From an uncultured Oscillospiraceae bacterium (GTDB lineage Bacteria; Bacillota_A; Clostridia; Oscillospirales; Oscillospiraceae), in assembly GCA_900754605.1 (NCBI GenBank), contig CAAEDK010000269.1, forward strand, positions 1-5,229: DNA of 5,229 nt. The letters run 5' to 3'. The number at the start of each line of letters is the position of its first letter. Within the stretch, counting starts at the first letter, position 1. This document shows positions 1 through 5,229 of the stretch, piece by piece. The notes beneath the pieces were generated by a model. It worked only from the letters and a program-made list of their open reading frames with translations. It did no database searches and was not told the DNA's origin. The position numbers and the translations under genes were made by a program.

Positions 1-1
1 A

Positions 2-286
2 CTCTTCCGCGGCCCGGCGGATGACCCGGCAGCACCGGGGTGTCAAGCCCTGGCGCAAAGTAGGTCCCGGCACCCCGCTTCCTACCAACTGAACAACAGC
101 TGCCCTCAGGGTACGGCTGTCCGCTCCCACCTCACCCAGCAGCTGGGCCGCCAGGCTGTATTCCTGACAGGCCAGCCCCAGCAGCAGGTGTTCACTGCCC
201 ACATAGCAGTGTCCCAGCCGGGCCGCATTCTCCTGGGCCAGCCGGATAGCCCCCAGGGCTGTGGATGTAAACCGGCTGTCCGCCAT
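2..286 (-). CDS. Clp N-terminal repeat domain protein, 3' truncated by window edge
   Basis: The visible 95 residues form most of a Clp N-terminal domain, the adaptor- and substrate-binding module of ClpC/ClpA-type Hsp100 chaperones. The first repeat shows RFTSTALGAIRLAQENA (residues 5-21), then LGHCYVGSEHLLLGLA (24-39). The second begins near LTPRCCRVIRRAAEE (81-95), which lines up with the family pattern 'TPRAKKVI'. The ATG at 286 is preferred because GGAGG (minus strand, 300-296) sits 9 bases upstream; the other ATG at 293 is out of frame and too close to it. The product would be cytoplasmic. With only this domain visible it could be a full ClpC-type AAA+ unfoldase or a short Clp-N-only protein. 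Three cysteines (27, 40 and the pair 85-86 make four) are more than usual for this domain. No CtsR-type heptamer repeat was seen upstream. The domain call is firm; the full-length identity is open. Confidence 0.88.
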   Translation of the reverse strand, partial: MADSRFTSTALGAIRLAQENAARLGHCYVGSEHLLLGLACQEYSLAAQLLGEVGADSRTLRAAVVQLVGSGVPGPTLRQGLTPRCCRVIRRAAEE

Positions 287-336
287 CTCCCATCGCCTCC
301 GTGACTTCTGTTCCAAAGAAATTCCCCCTGTCTCTC

Positions 337-376
337 CGCCGGCATCTCACAAATCTACAGCCTCCGGCGCTTTTTT
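337..376 (+). other. possible hairpin with T-tract in divergent intergenic region
   Basis: CGCCGG (337-342) can pair with CCGGCG (364-369) across a 21-base loop, and six Ts follow at 371-376. Read on the plus strand this resembles a weak terminator, but no plus-strand gene is visible upstream that needs one. On the minus strand it lies in the untranslated leader of the Clp-domain gene. The short stem and long loop make chance likely. Confidence 0.2.
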
Positions 377-406
377 AACTATGCCCGCTTTTCAGAAAAA
401 TTAGCA

Positions 407-434
407 TTGCATTTTTAAAAAGATGTGATAAAAT
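407..434 (+). promoter_or_regulatory. promoter of the ferredoxin gene, extended -10 type
   Basis: TTGCAT (407-412) is a 4-of-6 match to the vegetative -35 box. A 16-base spacer separates it from TAAAAT (429-434), a 5-of-6 match to the -10 box, and a TG at 426-427 makes it an extended -10. The surrounding sequence is markedly A+T-rich compared with the coding DNA. A start of transcription near 441 is expected, giving a leader of about 26 bases before the ferredoxin ATG. Confidence 0.7.
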
Positions 435-448
435 ATGAGGTATATTCT

Positions 449-458
449 AAGGGAGGTG
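449..458 (+). promoter_or_regulatory. ribosome binding site fixing the ferredoxin start
   Basis: AAGGGAGGTG contains a strong Shine-Dalgarno core, GGAGG at 452-456, 10 bases before the ATG at 467. It lies inside the extended reading frame that opens at 425, so it argues for initiation at 467 and against the longer form, whose start also overlaps the -10 promoter box. Confidence 0.85.
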
Positions 459-466
459 TGTTTCCA

Positions 467-637
467 ATGGCTTATGTCATTAGCGATGCTTGCATCAGCT
501 GTGGTTCCTGCGCGGATGCCTGCCCCGTGGGCGCCATTTCTCAGGGTGATGATCATTACGTGATCGACGCCGGTGCTTGCCTGGACTGCGGTTCCTGCGC
601 TGGTACCTGCCCCATGAGCGCCATTTCTGAGGGCTAA
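467..637 (+). CDS. 2[4Fe-4S] ferredoxin, clostridial type, 56 aa
   Basis: This small soluble electron carrier would shuttle low-potential electrons between cytoplasmic redox enzymes such as pyruvate:ferredoxin oxidoreductase or hydrogenases; the partners are family knowledge, not seen here. Two classic cluster motifs are present: C9-x2-C12-x2-C15-x3-C19-P and C38-x2-C41-x2-C44-x3-C48-P, eight cysteines in all, each CP pair followed by an AIS segment. The length matches the usual 54-56 residues. The start at 467 is chosen over the in-frame ATG at 425 because it has a strong ribosome binding site and a canonical MAYVISDAC beginning, and because 425 lies within the promoter. The protein contains no lysine or arginine and is strongly acidic. 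Its own promoter and terminator make it a likely monocistronic, highly expressed gene. It is divergent from the Clp-domain gene. Confidence 0.97.
   Translation: MAYVISDACISCGSCADACPVGAISQGDDHYVIDAGACLDCGSCAGTCPMSAISEG
485..634 (+). repeat. internal direct repeat of the ferredoxin gene (485-547 and 572-634)
   Basis: The two 63-base segments encoding the two cluster-binding halves align without gaps, 50 of 63 bases identical by manual count. This is the known internal duplication of bacterial ferredoxins, but visible at the nucleotide level too, including shared codons such as GGT-TCC-TGC and GCC-ATT-TCT. Confidence 0.85.
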
Positions 638-660
638 TCGCTCCTCGAAACGGAACAGAG

Positions 661-695
661 CAGCTTCGGCCCTCCGGCCGGAGCTGTTTTTATTT
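661..695 (+). terminator. strong intrinsic terminator after the ferredoxin gene
   Basis: CAGCTTCGGCC (661-671) pairs with GGCCGGAGCTG (676-686) over 11 positions, with one T-G wobble and a four-base loop (CTCC). TTTTTATTT follows directly at 687-695. It starts 23 bases after the ferredoxin stop and ends 20 bases before the esterase ATG, so it separates the two genes. Confidence 0.93.
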
Positions 696-715
696 CATCC
701 GGAAAGGAGCCTGTT

Positions 716-1645
716 ATGGGATATCTGACCCGCACCCTGATCCGCCGGAAGTGGGAATCCAACCGCCGTTTGGATTCTATTCGCCTGGCTCACCAGCCCC
801 TCCCCACAGGGGTAGAAGTCCTGGAAGGCCTGCCTTATCTCTCCAGCGGCCACTCTATGCACACCCTGAACCTGTACCTCCCACTTGGAATCGACGGCCC
901 TCTGCCTGTGATAGTAGACATCCATGGAGGCGGCTGGATGTACGGTGACCGTGAACTGAACCGGGCCTACTGTATGTATCTGGCCTCTCAGGGGTGGGCC
1001 GTTATGGGCATGAGTTACCGCCTGCTCCCGGAAGTTGATCTCCTGGGACAGGTCCAGGACATCTTTGCCAGCTTCCACTGGCTGGAACATCATGCCGAGG
1101 CATACTGCCTGGATCTGGATCGGCTCTGCCTCACCGGAGACTCTGCTGGCGGACATCTGACCGGACTGGCTGCCTGTATCCAGCTGGATCCCTCCCTCCA
1201 GGCATTGTATGGAGTTGACCCCCTGTCTCACCCTTTCCGTGCTCTAGCCATTGCTCACGGGGTATGCGATGTCTACCGCTTCAACTTTCTCAAACCTCAT
1301 TTAGACAAGGCAGTCACACGGGAATACCTTCGGATGCTGTTTGGCCCAGCTGGCTCCTCCTCCCCCCTGTGGGGCCATGCCAGCTTTGAGGACACAGCCC
1401 CAGCGCTCTCACTCCCCCCCATCCTAGTTATCGCCAGTGAGCCTGACCGCTACTACCGCCAGAGCCGCCGGCTGATCGACTGGCTGGATCGTTCCCCTCT
1501 GGCACACGAGACTCTGCTCTGGACCCGTGCCCAGGGGGAGCAGCTTACTCATGTCTTTGAAGTCAGCCACTGGGACTGGCCGGAAAGCCGGGAAACCAAT
1601 GACCGCACTCTGGACTTTTTCCATCGAGCCTGCTCTTCCTCCTAA
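716..1645 (+). CDS. alpha/beta-hydrolase esterase, HSL/Aes-like
   Basis: The 309-residue product is a cytoplasmic serine hydrolase that probably cleaves a carboxylic ester; the substrate cannot be read from the sequence. The oxyanion-hole motif HGGGW is at residues 70-74, within a hydrophobic strand (VIVDIHGGGW). The nucleophile elbow GDSAGG is at 141-146, with Ser143. The likely catalytic acid is Asp244 in LVIASEPDRYY, and the likely histidine is His279 in THVFEV; His285 is a less likely alternative. YRLLP (101-105) is also typical of this COG0657-like group. There is no signal peptide or membrane helix. AAGGAG (704-709) lies 6 bases before the ATG, which fixes the start. The gene sits directly behind the ferredoxin terminator with no visible promoter, so expression may depend on readthrough. 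It may be an acetyl esterase acting on decorated sugars, but that is a guess. Confidence 0.92.
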   Translation: MGYLTRTLIRRKWESNRRLDSIRLAHQPLPTGVEVLEGLPYLSSGHSMHTLNLYLPLGIDGPLPVIVDIHGGGWMYGDRELNRAYCMYLASQGWAVMGMSYRLLPEVDLLGQVQDIFASFHWLEHHAEAYCLDLDRLCLTGDSAGGHLTGLAACIQLDPSLQALYGVDPLSHPFRALAIAHGVCDVYRFNFLKPHLDKAVTREYLRMLFGPAGSSSPLWGHASFEDTAPALSLPPILVIASEPDRYYRQSRRLIDWLDRSPLAHETLLWTRAQGEQLTHVFEVSHWDWPESRETNDRTLDFFHRACSSS

Positions 1646-1656
1646 AAATCTGTTAT

Positions 1657-1697
1657 GAGATAAGAAGTTTTCTCTTCCTATCTCGCCTTGTTTTTTC
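1657..1697 (+). terminator. probable intrinsic terminator after the esterase gene
   Basis: GAGATAAGAAG (1657-1667) pairs with CTTCCTATCTC (1674-1684), 10 of 11 positions with one A-C mismatch and a six-base loop. Six Ts follow at 1691-1696 after a six-base gap. The A+T-rich stem and the gap make it weaker than the ferredoxin terminator. It begins 12 bases after the esterase stop, the expected place. Confidence 0.6.
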
Positions 1698-1715
1698 CAC
1701 AGTTTATGCTATACT
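1688..1715 (+). promoter_or_regulatory. promoter of malQ, extended -10 type
   Basis: TATACT (1710-1715) is a 5-of-6 match to the -10 box and is preceded by TGC (1707-1709), an extended -10. TTGTTT (1688-1693), 16 bases upstream, is a half-matched -35 box that shares its Ts with the T-tract of the preceding terminator. Transcription would begin near 1722, leaving a leader of about 70 bases before malQ. I saw no clear catabolite-repression (cre) or maltose-regulator operator in that leader. Confidence 0.62.
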
Positions 1716-1794
1716 GTGCGTGGTCCTGTTTTTTCCAGTGTACGAACCATCTGTTCTCCAAGATTCGTGAATTTTCCGAAAGGAGTCCGTTCCC

Positions 1795-3234
1795 ATGTAT
1801 GACTCACGCGCCAGTGGTGTCCTGCTGGCTGTCTCCTCTCTGCCCGGTCCCTACGGCATTGGCTCTCTGGGCGCACCAGCCCGCCGGTTTGTGGACTTTC
1901 TGGCGGATGCTGGTCAAACCTATTGGCAGATCCTGCCTTTGGTTCCACCAGGCCACGGCAATTCCCCTTATATGTCTCCCTCCGCCTTTGCGGGCAACCC
2001 CTATCTCATCGACCTGGACGAACTGGTGTCTATGGGCCTGCTCACTCATCAGGAGGTAGAATCCGCCCGCCGGGACTCCCCTGATCGGGTGGACTACGCC
2101 CATCTCCAGGCCACCCGGATGGATCTGCTTTATCAGGCATTTCTCCGCTTTCCTGGCCGGCGGGCTCAGATTCCAGAGGAGATCCACCTCCCCTGGCTGG
2201 AGGACTATGCCAAGTTCGCCGCTCTCCACGACCAGTATCAAACCGATTGCAGTCAGTGGCCCAAGGATGCTGTCCCGGATCCTCAGCGGATGGCTTTCCA
2301 CTCCTTTCTTCAGGATATCTTCTATCAGCAATGGTTCCACCTGAAGGAGTACGCCAATCAGAAGGGGATCCGCATCATGGGGGATATCCCCATCTATCTA
2401 TCCAGCCACAGTGCGGAGTTTTACTACCACCCGGAGTTGTTTCAGGTAGACGATCAGGGCCGCCTGACTGCGGCAGCCGGTGTACCCCCAGATGCCTTCA
2501 CTGCTGAGGGGCAGTTTTGGGGCAATCCCCTGTATGACTGGGAGGGCCACAAGCGGCAGGTGTTCCTTTTCTGGAAGGAGCGCATCCACTGGTGCGCCCG
2601 GCTGTACGATGCCATCCGTATCGACCACTTCCGTGCCTTCCACACCTACTGGTCCATTCCTGCTGGGGCGCAAAGCGCCAAGGAAGGACATTGGAAGCCA
2701 GGTCCCGGCCTGGAGCTGCTCAGGATCCTCCAGACGGCCGCCCCAAGGCTGGAACTCATTGCCGAGGATCTGGGAGATTTGGACCAGGACGCTCTGCACT
2801 TTGTGCGCACCTGCGGCATCCCCGGGATGAAGGTGATGGCATTCGCCTTCGACCCCCAGGGAGAGAGCGCCTATCTGCCCCACAACTGCCAGCCTTTCTC
2901 CGTTGTCTACACCGGGACCCACGACACCCCCACCTTCGTCCAGTTTCTCAACGAGGCACAGCCGGAGGAGGCCAGCTATGCCCGCCGCTATCTCCGTCTG
3001 CGGGAGGAAGAGGGCCTTGGCTGGGGAGTTATCTCCGGCGCATGGGCCTCTGGAAGCTATCTGGCCATCGCCCCCCTTCAGGATGTGCTGGGTCTGGGAG
3101 CAGATGCGCGGATGAATACCCCCGGCACCATGGGCGATCATAACTGGAGTTGGCGGGTCCGCAGCGAGGCCCTCAATCCTTACGTCTCCGGCAAGCTGCG
3201 GGAGATCACCCGTACCTACCGCCGGTGTCTCTAA
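1795..3234 (+). CDS. malQ: 4-alpha-glucanotransferase (amylomaltase), GH77
   Basis: MalQ moves alpha-1,4-linked glucan segments between maltodextrin chains, releasing glucose and making longer chains for phosphorylase; it is cytoplasmic. The family signatures appear in order: SGVLLAVSSLPGPYGIGSLG (7-26), the YWQILPL...GNSPYMSPSAFAGNPYLIDL block (43-74), PIYLSSHSAEF (199-209) and GVPPDAFTAEGQFWGNPLYDW (229-249). The nucleophile is Asp277 in IRIDHFR, the acid/base is Glu324 in IAEDLG, and the third acid is Asp377 in TGTHDTP. The closing block RMNTPGT...NWSWR is at 439-454. At 479 residues it is the short form, without the long N-terminal extension of the E. coli enzyme. GAAAGGAG (1778-1785) is 9 bases before the ATG. 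It has its own promoter and terminator, and no glycogen phosphorylase or maltose-transport gene is visible beside it. It appears intact. Confidence 0.97.
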   Translation: MYDSRASGVLLAVSSLPGPYGIGSLGAPARRFVDFLADAGQTYWQILPLVPPGHGNSPYMSPSAFAGNPYLIDLDELVSMGLLTHQEVESARRDSPDRVDYAHLQATRMDLLYQAFLRFPGRRAQIPEEIHLPWLEDYAKFAALHDQYQTDCSQWPKDAVPDPQRMAFHSFLQDIFYQQWFHLKEYANQKGIRIMGDIPIYLSSHSAEFYYHPELFQVDDQGRLTAAAGVPPDAFTAEGQFWGNPLYDWEGHKRQVFLFWKERIHWCARLYDAIRIDHFRAFHTYWSIPAGAQSAKEGHWKPGPGLELLRILQTAAPRLELIAEDLGDLDQDALHFVRTCGIPGMKVMAFAFDPQGESAYLPHNCQPFSVVYTGTHDTPTFVQFLNEAQPEEASYARRYLRLREEEGLGWGVISGAWASGSYLAIAPLQDVLGLGADARMNTPGTMGDHNWSWRVRSEALNPYVSGKLREITRTYRRCL

Positions 3235-3251
3235 GTCCATATTCTAAACAG

Positions 3252-3301
3252 AAACCTACCCTTTGTGGCCAATGCGGCCGCACAGGGTAGGTTTATTTTG
3301 T
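3252..3301 (+). terminator. strong intrinsic terminator after malQ
   Basis: AAACCTACCCT (3252-3262) pairs perfectly with AGGGTAGGTTT (3284-3294). After a single T-C mismatch the stem continues with TGTGGCC (3264-3270) against GGCCGCA (3276-3282), including one wobble, and closes on the loop AATGC. ATTTTGT follows. It begins 17 bases past the malQ stop. The As at the base of the left arm may allow some activity on the opposite strand as well. Confidence 0.88.
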
Positions 3302-3408
3302 ATACTACTATCTTATGATGCTGATTGTTATGATTTTTCCAGTTTCCCGATTAAAATATCCTCACGGATCCCACAGCTGACATTCAGTTCCTCCTCTCAG
3401 AGACAGAA

Positions 3409-3447
3409 CCCCCGCGCCGCGGAGCCACTGGTTCCACAGCGCGGGGG
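3409..3447 (-). terminator. probable terminator hairpin after ftsH
   Basis: Read on the minus strand, CCCCCGCGCTGTGGA (3447-3433) pairs with TCCGCGGCGCGGGGG (3423-3409), 15 positions with two wobbles and a nine-base loop. It begins 5 bases after the ftsH stop codon. The following bases, TTCTGTCTCT, are only moderately T-rich, so the very stable G+C stem carries most of the case. Confidence 0.78.
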
Positions 3448-3452
3448 CTATA

Positions 3453-5229
3453 TTATGCTTTCGGTTCCGGATCAGAGGGATCTTCTCCGTCGGACGACGG
3501 CTCCCCACCGGAGATAGGCTCCTCCGAAGTGGGAGCAGAAGGCTCCGGCATCTCTTCGCCAGCCTCAGAGTCCTCCTCCTCAGGTGTTTTCTCCTCAGCT
3601 GGCTCCTCCGGCTCTTCTAAAGGGATAGGAGCCTTGATCTCCTCGCTGATGATGTGGATGTTCCGGGCAGGGGGCTCGATGTCCCCGGGCAGGGGCCTGC
3701 GCTCCCGGCTGGCCGTGGAGGCGTATGCCTCCTCCACCAGGGCGGGGTCCCGACCCTGGATGATGGCCACCATCTCGCCGCCGGTGATGGTCTCCTTCTC
3801 CAGCAGATAAGCCACCACCTTGTGCATATCCTCCAGGTTCTCCCGGATCAGGGCCACCGCATCCCGGTAGCACTGGTCCAGCAGGATCTTGACTTCCTTA
3901 TCCATGACAGCCGCAGTCTCCTGAGCGCAGTCCAGGCCATAACCGCCGTCCAGATACTGGTTCCGAACGGAGCCCAGGGCCATCATGCCGAACTCGTCGC
4001 TCATGCCGAACATAGCCACCATGTTCCGGGCGATGCTGGTAGCCTCCTGGATGTCCTGGGAGGCCCCGTTGGTCATGGTGTTCATCACCACTTCCTCCGC
4101 AGCCCGTCCGCCCATAGAGACCGTGATCTTGGCCATCAGCTCGTCCTTGGTGCGCAAGTTGGTCTTATCCTCCTCCGGCATCAGCAGGGTATAGCCCAGA
4201 GAGCCCTCGGTGTGGGGAACAATGGTGATCTTCTGCACCGGCTCAGCGTTCTTCTGCTTATAGGCCACCATAGCATGGCCCACTTCGTGGTAGGCCACCA
4301 GCTTCTTTTCAAACTCAGTGAGCACGGAATTTTTCTTCTCACTGCCGGCGATGACAAACTCAAAGGAGGCCAGCAGATCCTCTTGGGTCACCAGACGTCG
4401 GCCAAAGCGCACCGCCCGCAGGGCGGCTTCGTTGACCAGGTTGGCCAGATCCGCGCCCACGCATCCGGCGGTGGCCAAGGCGATCTTCTTCAGATTGACG
4501 TCCTCGGACAGCTTGATCTTCCGGGTGTGCACCTGAAGGGTAGCCAGGCGTCCGGCCAAGTTGGGCCGGTCGATGGTGATGCGCCGGTCAAAGCGGCCGG
4601 GGCGCAGCAGCGCCTTGTCCAGCACCTCCGGGCGGTTGGTGGCTCCCAAAACGATGATGCCCTTGCCTGGGTCGAAGCCATCCAGTTCCGCCAGCAGCTG
4701 GTTCAGGGTCTGTTCCCGCTCGTCATTGCCCCCCATGCGGTTGTCACGGGACTTACCGATGGTGTCGATCTCATCAATGAAGATGATACAGGGGGCCATC
4801 TTTGCCGCTTCCTTAAACAGGTCACGGACACGGGCCGCACCCATACCTACGAACATCTCCACAAAGTCGGAGCCGCTGATGGAGAAGAAGGGCACGTTGG
4901 CCTCACCAGCCACGGCCTTGGCCAACAGGGTCTTGCCGGTGCCCGGAGGGCCCACCAGCAAGGCACCCTTGGGCAGCTTGGCGCCGATCTCAGTATACTT
5001 CTGGGGATTATGGAGGATGTCGATGATCTCCTGAAGAGACTCCTTGGCCTCGTCCTGGCCGGCCACATCCCGGAAGGTCACCCCGGTCTTTTTCTCCACA
5101 TAGACCTTGGCGTTGGACTTACCCAGGTTGCCCATACCGCCGATGCCGCCCTTTCCGCCCACACCGCGGAACATAAACAGGAACAGCCCCACCATCACCA
5201 GGATGGGCAGGATATAGGCCAGGAACAGG
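3453..5229 (-). CDS. ftsH: ATP-dependent zinc metalloprotease FtsH, N terminus cut by window edge
   Basis: FtsH is a membrane-anchored hexameric AAA+ protease that extracts and degrades membrane and regulatory proteins. The frame is open to the right edge, so the true start lies outside; the GTG at 5198 is inside the second membrane helix (about 5169-5228). Seen in order: Walker A GPPGTGKT (4929-4952), pore loop FVEMFVG, Walker B IIFIDEID, the second region of homology ending LLRPGRFDRR with both arginine fingers, and the zinc site HEVGH (4275-4289) in place of the usual HEAGH. The third zinc ligand is the Asp in GASQDIQEAT. All catalytic residues are kept. The 591 visible residues end in a 58-residue Pro/Glu-rich acidic tail (3456-3629). 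Converging on malQ, the gene is followed by its own hairpin. Upstream context and any operon cannot be judged. Confidence 0.97.
   Translation of the reverse strand, partial: LFLAYILPILVMVGLFLFMFRGVGGKGGIGGMGNLGKSNAKVYVEKKTGVTFRDVAGQDEAKESLQEIIDILHNPQKYTEIGAKLPKGALLVGPPGTGKTLLAKAVAGEANVPFFSISGSDFVEMFVGMGAARVRDLFKEAAKMAPCIIFIDEIDTIGKSRDNRMGGNDEREQTLNQLLAELDGFDPGKGIIVLGATNRPEVLDKALLRPGRFDRRITIDRPNLAGRLATLQVHTRKIKLSEDVNLKKIALATAGCVGADLANLVNEAALRAVRFGRRLVTQEDLLASFEFVIAGSEKKNSVLTEFEKKLVAYHEVGHAMVAYKQKNAEPVQKITIVPHTEGSLGYTLLMPEEDKTNLRTKDELMAKITVSMGGRAAEEVVMNTMTNGASQDIQEATSIARNMVAMFGMSDEFGMMALGSVRNQYLDGGYGLDCAQETAAVMDKEVKILLDQCYRDAVALIRENLEDMHKVVAYLLEKETITGGEMVAIIQGRDPALVEEAYASTASRERRPLPGDIEPPARNIHIISEEIKAPIPLEEPEEPAEEKTPEEEDSEAGEEMPEPSAPTSEEPISGGEPSSDGEDPSDPEPKA

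Noticed and set aside
106..345. 79-codon minus-strand frame overlapping the Clp-domain gene
   Set aside because: It is in a different frame from the clear Clp-N sequence, and its Trp/Arg-rich translation looks like an out-of-frame reading.
425..466. longer ferredoxin form starting at 425
   Set aside because: The added 14 codons overlap the -10 box and the Shine-Dalgarno sequence, and ferredoxins of this family begin at the MAYVI-type start.
695..1231. 178-codon open frame on the minus strand opposite the esterase
   Set aside because: It covers the region encoding the esterase HGGGW and GDSAGG motifs, its start lies inside that gene, and the product shows no recognisable family.
1722..1794. 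possible riboswitch or operator in the malQ leader
   Set aside because: Only short 4-5 base inverted matches, such as ACGAA with TTCGT, were found. No conserved aptamer core or cre-like palindrome is visible.
1688..2059. 123-codon plus-strand frame overlapping the start of malQ
   Set aside because: It begins in the malQ promoter region, has no ribosome binding site, and reads through malQ in the wrong frame.
2398..3240. 280-codon open frame on the minus strand opposite malQ
   Set aside because: It lies wholly across malQ, whose GH77 motifs are unmistakable. The antisense translation has no recognisable domain, and long open antisense frames are common in GC-rich genes with strong codon bias.
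3263..3517. 84-codon plus-strand frame between malQ and ftsH
   Set aside because: It begins inside the malQ terminator stem, crosses the ftsH hairpin and runs into the ftsH tail on the opposite strand, with no recognisable product.
5196..5198. GTG at 5198 as the ftsH start
   Set aside because: The frame stays open to the window edge and encodes the hydrophobic first part of the second membrane helix (LAYILPIL), so the start lies outside the window.

Overview
The window looks like ordinary chromosomal housekeeping sequence from a GC-rich, low-oxygen member of the Firmicutes. The pointers are a clostridial-type 2[4Fe-4S] ferredoxin, strong AAGGAG-type ribosome binding sites ahead of every gene whose start is visible, U-tract intrinsic terminators, and a ClpC-like N-terminal domain. 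The combination fits Clostridia of the Oscillospiraceae type, such as relatives of Flavonifractor. That placement is inference from gene style, not from a database match.

Layout, left to right. Positions 2-286 (minus) hold the first 95 codons of a protein that begins with a Clp N-terminal repeat domain and runs off the left edge. A divergent intergenic region (287-466) carries an extended -10 promoter for a 56-residue ferredoxin (467-637, plus), which ends at a near-perfect intrinsic terminator (661-695). An alpha/beta-hydrolase of the HGGGW/GDSAGG esterase type (716-1645, plus) begins 20 bases after that terminator. A second, weaker terminator (1657-1697) abuts an extended -10 promoter for malQ, a GH77 4-alpha-glucanotransferase with all three catalytic acids (1795-3234, plus). 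malQ ends at a strong hairpin (3252-3301). From the right, converging on it, comes ftsH (3453-5229, minus). It is cut by the window edge inside its second membrane helix but is otherwise complete through its stop, and a 15-bp hairpin (3409-3447) follows it.

The genes do not form one pathway. The ferredoxin is a general electron carrier, MalQ reshapes alpha-1,4-glucans, the esterase is of unknown substrate, and the Clp-domain and FtsH proteins belong to protein quality control. The four transcription directions and four terminator-like hairpins suggest mostly separate transcription units; the exception is the esterase, which has no visible promoter of its own.

I found no mobile element, CRISPR array, rRNA or tRNA gene, and no convincing new biological system. 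The points most worth a second look are the promoterless esterase behind a strong terminator, the DNA-level duplication inside the ferredoxin gene, the acidic proline-rich tail and variant motifs of FtsH, and the unresolved identity of the truncated Clp-domain protein.
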